NCBI GenBank assembly: GCA_040307385.1
Contig: JAWRJQ010000002.1
Location: 1 to 7,248, forward strand
Reading direction: 5' to 3'
Origin: RUG721 sp040307385
GTDB taxonomy: Bacteria > Actinomycetota > Coriobacteriia > Coriobacteriales > Atopobiaceae
DNA length: 7,248 nt
The notes under the pieces were generated by a model. The model made no database searches. It was not told the origin of the DNA and worked only from the letters and a program-made list of their open reading frames with translations. The position numbers were made by a program, and so were the translations under genes. Below, piece by piece: positions 6,364 to 7,248 of this stretch. Numbering within the stretch: position 1 is the first letter of the stretch; each line of letters opens with the position of its first letter.

Positions 6364-6384
6364 GGCAGTTCGGGGGAACCTGCC
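6364..6384. repeat. Hairpin in the divergent spacer, overlapping a third GGGAAYCTGCCA copy
   Basis: GGCAGTTC (6364-6371) pairs with GAACCTGCC (6376-6384) around a GGGG loop, with one bulged base: an 8-bp stem. The right arm overlaps 6374-6385, GGGAACCTGCCA, which matches the repeat flanking the DJ-1/PfpI gene at 11 of 12 bases. No T-run follows on either strand, so it is not a terminator. It could be an operator for the divergent pair or an element-end hairpin. Confidence 0.45.
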
Positions 6385-6432
6385 ACGTCGCTTGGTCTAT
6401 GCTCTATATGTCGGTCTGCTGAAACCCATGTT

Positions 6433-6438
6433 GGAAGG
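6433..6438 (+). promoter_or_regulatory. Ribosome binding site fixing the nuclease start
   Basis: GGAAGG, 7 nt before the ATG at 6446. It excludes the in-frame ATG at 6428, which has no such site. Confidence 0.6.
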
Positions 6439-6445
6439 CACGTGC

Positions 6446-7248
6446 ATGAAACGCACGCGTATTGCCCTGCTCGCTACCGCGCTTGCGGCGTTGCTCGCTG
6501 CACCAGCCGCACTCCATCTCATCTCATGCGTGGCCAAAGCCCCGATGCCAGCTCCCCGCCACGAGACGAGCATCGAGGGCATCGCCGATTCCATTTCCAG
6601 GCAAAGGCCCGAGCCAGAGCCCGCTTCATCTTCCGAGCAGGTTCGCACGTACACGACATGGACCGGGGACATCGCCCCGAACTACTGCCGTATCGTCGGC
6701 GATGCCGTTGTAGATATGGAGATCTTTCCGGGGGAAATCTTCTATTCGGGCCTCGACCACCTTGGCCGAAGCGGACGTGCCGCAGCATGCGTCACCTACA
6801 ACATGATGGAGGAGGGCAGGGCGCGGCGGCGCGAGGACATCTCGTCCATCCGTCCTTCCGGCTGGGGCCATAACGCCGAGGTCAGCATCGAGCTGGATGG
6901 CGGAGGGGTCTATCACGGGCACCTATTCAACCGATCGCATCTTATCGCCAAGTCCCTCGGCGGGGCGAGCATCCGCGAGAACCTCGTCACCGGCACGCGT
7001 ATGCAGAACGTCGGCAGCAACAATCCGGCGGGCGGCATGCTCTTCTGCGAGCAGGCCGCACGCGACTGGCTCACGCGCAACCCCGATGGCTGGGTGTTCT
7101 ACTCGGCGACGCCCGTCTACGAGGGCGATGAGCTGCTCTGCCGCAGCGTCATCGTGGACATATGCTCCAGCGACGGTTCTCTGAACATGCAGGTGGAGGT
7201 GTACAACGCGGCGCGCGGCTTCGAGATCGACTATGCGACGGGCGCATT
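6446..7248 (+). CDS. Secreted/lipid-anchored DNA/RNA non-specific endonuclease (3' end cut by window)
   Basis: Extracellular nuclease of the DNA/RNA non-specific endonuclease (beta-beta-alpha metal, EndA/streptodornase-like) superfamily, cutting nucleic acids with a divalent metal. The 267 visible residues start with a signal sequence: basic KRTR, hydrophobic 6-24, then LISC (25-28), which fits a lipobox with Cys28, so it may be a lipoprotein. A low-complexity linker runs to about 65. The catalytic motif is HLFNRSHLIAKSLGG (159-173), where NRSH replaces the classical DRGH and His165 is the expected general base. ENLVTGTRMQNVG (178-190) supplies the metal-binding Asn (Asn188), and GGM...CE (196-202) follows. 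VYEGDELLCRSVIVD is typical of this branch. The domain is nearly complete at the window edge. The start is set by GGAAGG. It is divergent from the lipoprotein gene across 138 nt. Confidence 0.93.
   Translation, partial: MKRTRIALLATALAALLAAPAALHLISCVAKAPMPAPRHETSIEGIADSISRQRPEPEPASSSEQVRTYTTWTGDIAPNYCRIVGDAVVDMEIFPGEIFYSGLDHLGRSGRAAACVTYNMMEEGRARRREDISSIRPSGWGHNAEVSIELDGGGVYHGHLFNRSHLIAKSLGGASIRENLVTGTRMQNVGSNNPAGGMLFCEQAARDWLTRNPDGWVFYSATPVYEGDELLCRSVIVDICSSDGSLNMQVEVYNAARGFEIDYATGA

Noticed and set aside
6446..7248. NRSH in place of DRGH as evidence of a dead or novel nuclease
   Set aside because: The catalytic His and the downstream Asn are kept, and NRSH-type motifs are common in the streptodornase-like branch, so activity is likely normal.

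Overview
The window reads as high-GC bacterial chromosome, most likely an actinomycete of the Coriobacteriia (Eggerthellaceae-like). That placement is inference: it rests on the GC-rich codon use, the strong AGGAG-type ribosome sites, and a type of secreted nuclease and Ig-like lipoprotein common in that group. No rRNA or tRNA marker is present to confirm it. Eight of the nine genes lie on the minus strand, so gene order runs from right to left; the ninth, at the right edge, is divergent.

Right end (5357-7248): a predicted lipoprotein with two Ig-like segments and a C-terminal Cys/His zinc-binding-type domain is transcribed divergently from a secreted or lipid-anchored DNA/RNA non-specific endonuclease, which is cut by the window edge. 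The C-terminal domain of the lipoprotein resembles tails normally attached to secreted nucleases, so the two may act together on extracellular nucleic acid.

Middle (4488-5356): a DJ-1/PfpI (isonitrile hydratase-like) gene of clearly lower GC, about 47% by hand count against about 73% in sampled argC lines. The two spacers around it carry an exact 12-bp inverted repeat, TGGCAGATTCCC/GGGAATCTGCCA. An 11/12 copy sits in the spacer between the lipoprotein and nuclease genes. The segment looks acquired.

Left part (1-4487): argC, two half-size chromate-transporter-family genes, an unknown membrane protein, a YkvA-domain protein and a COG0523/CobW-type metal GTPase (cut by the left edge) run head to tail. 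The first three overlap (7 and 1 nt), so they are almost certainly one translation-coupled unit. Gaps to the later genes are 66, 77 and 18 nt with no convincing terminator, so one long transcript is possible. No other arginine-pathway gene is visible, so argC is isolated here from its usual partners.
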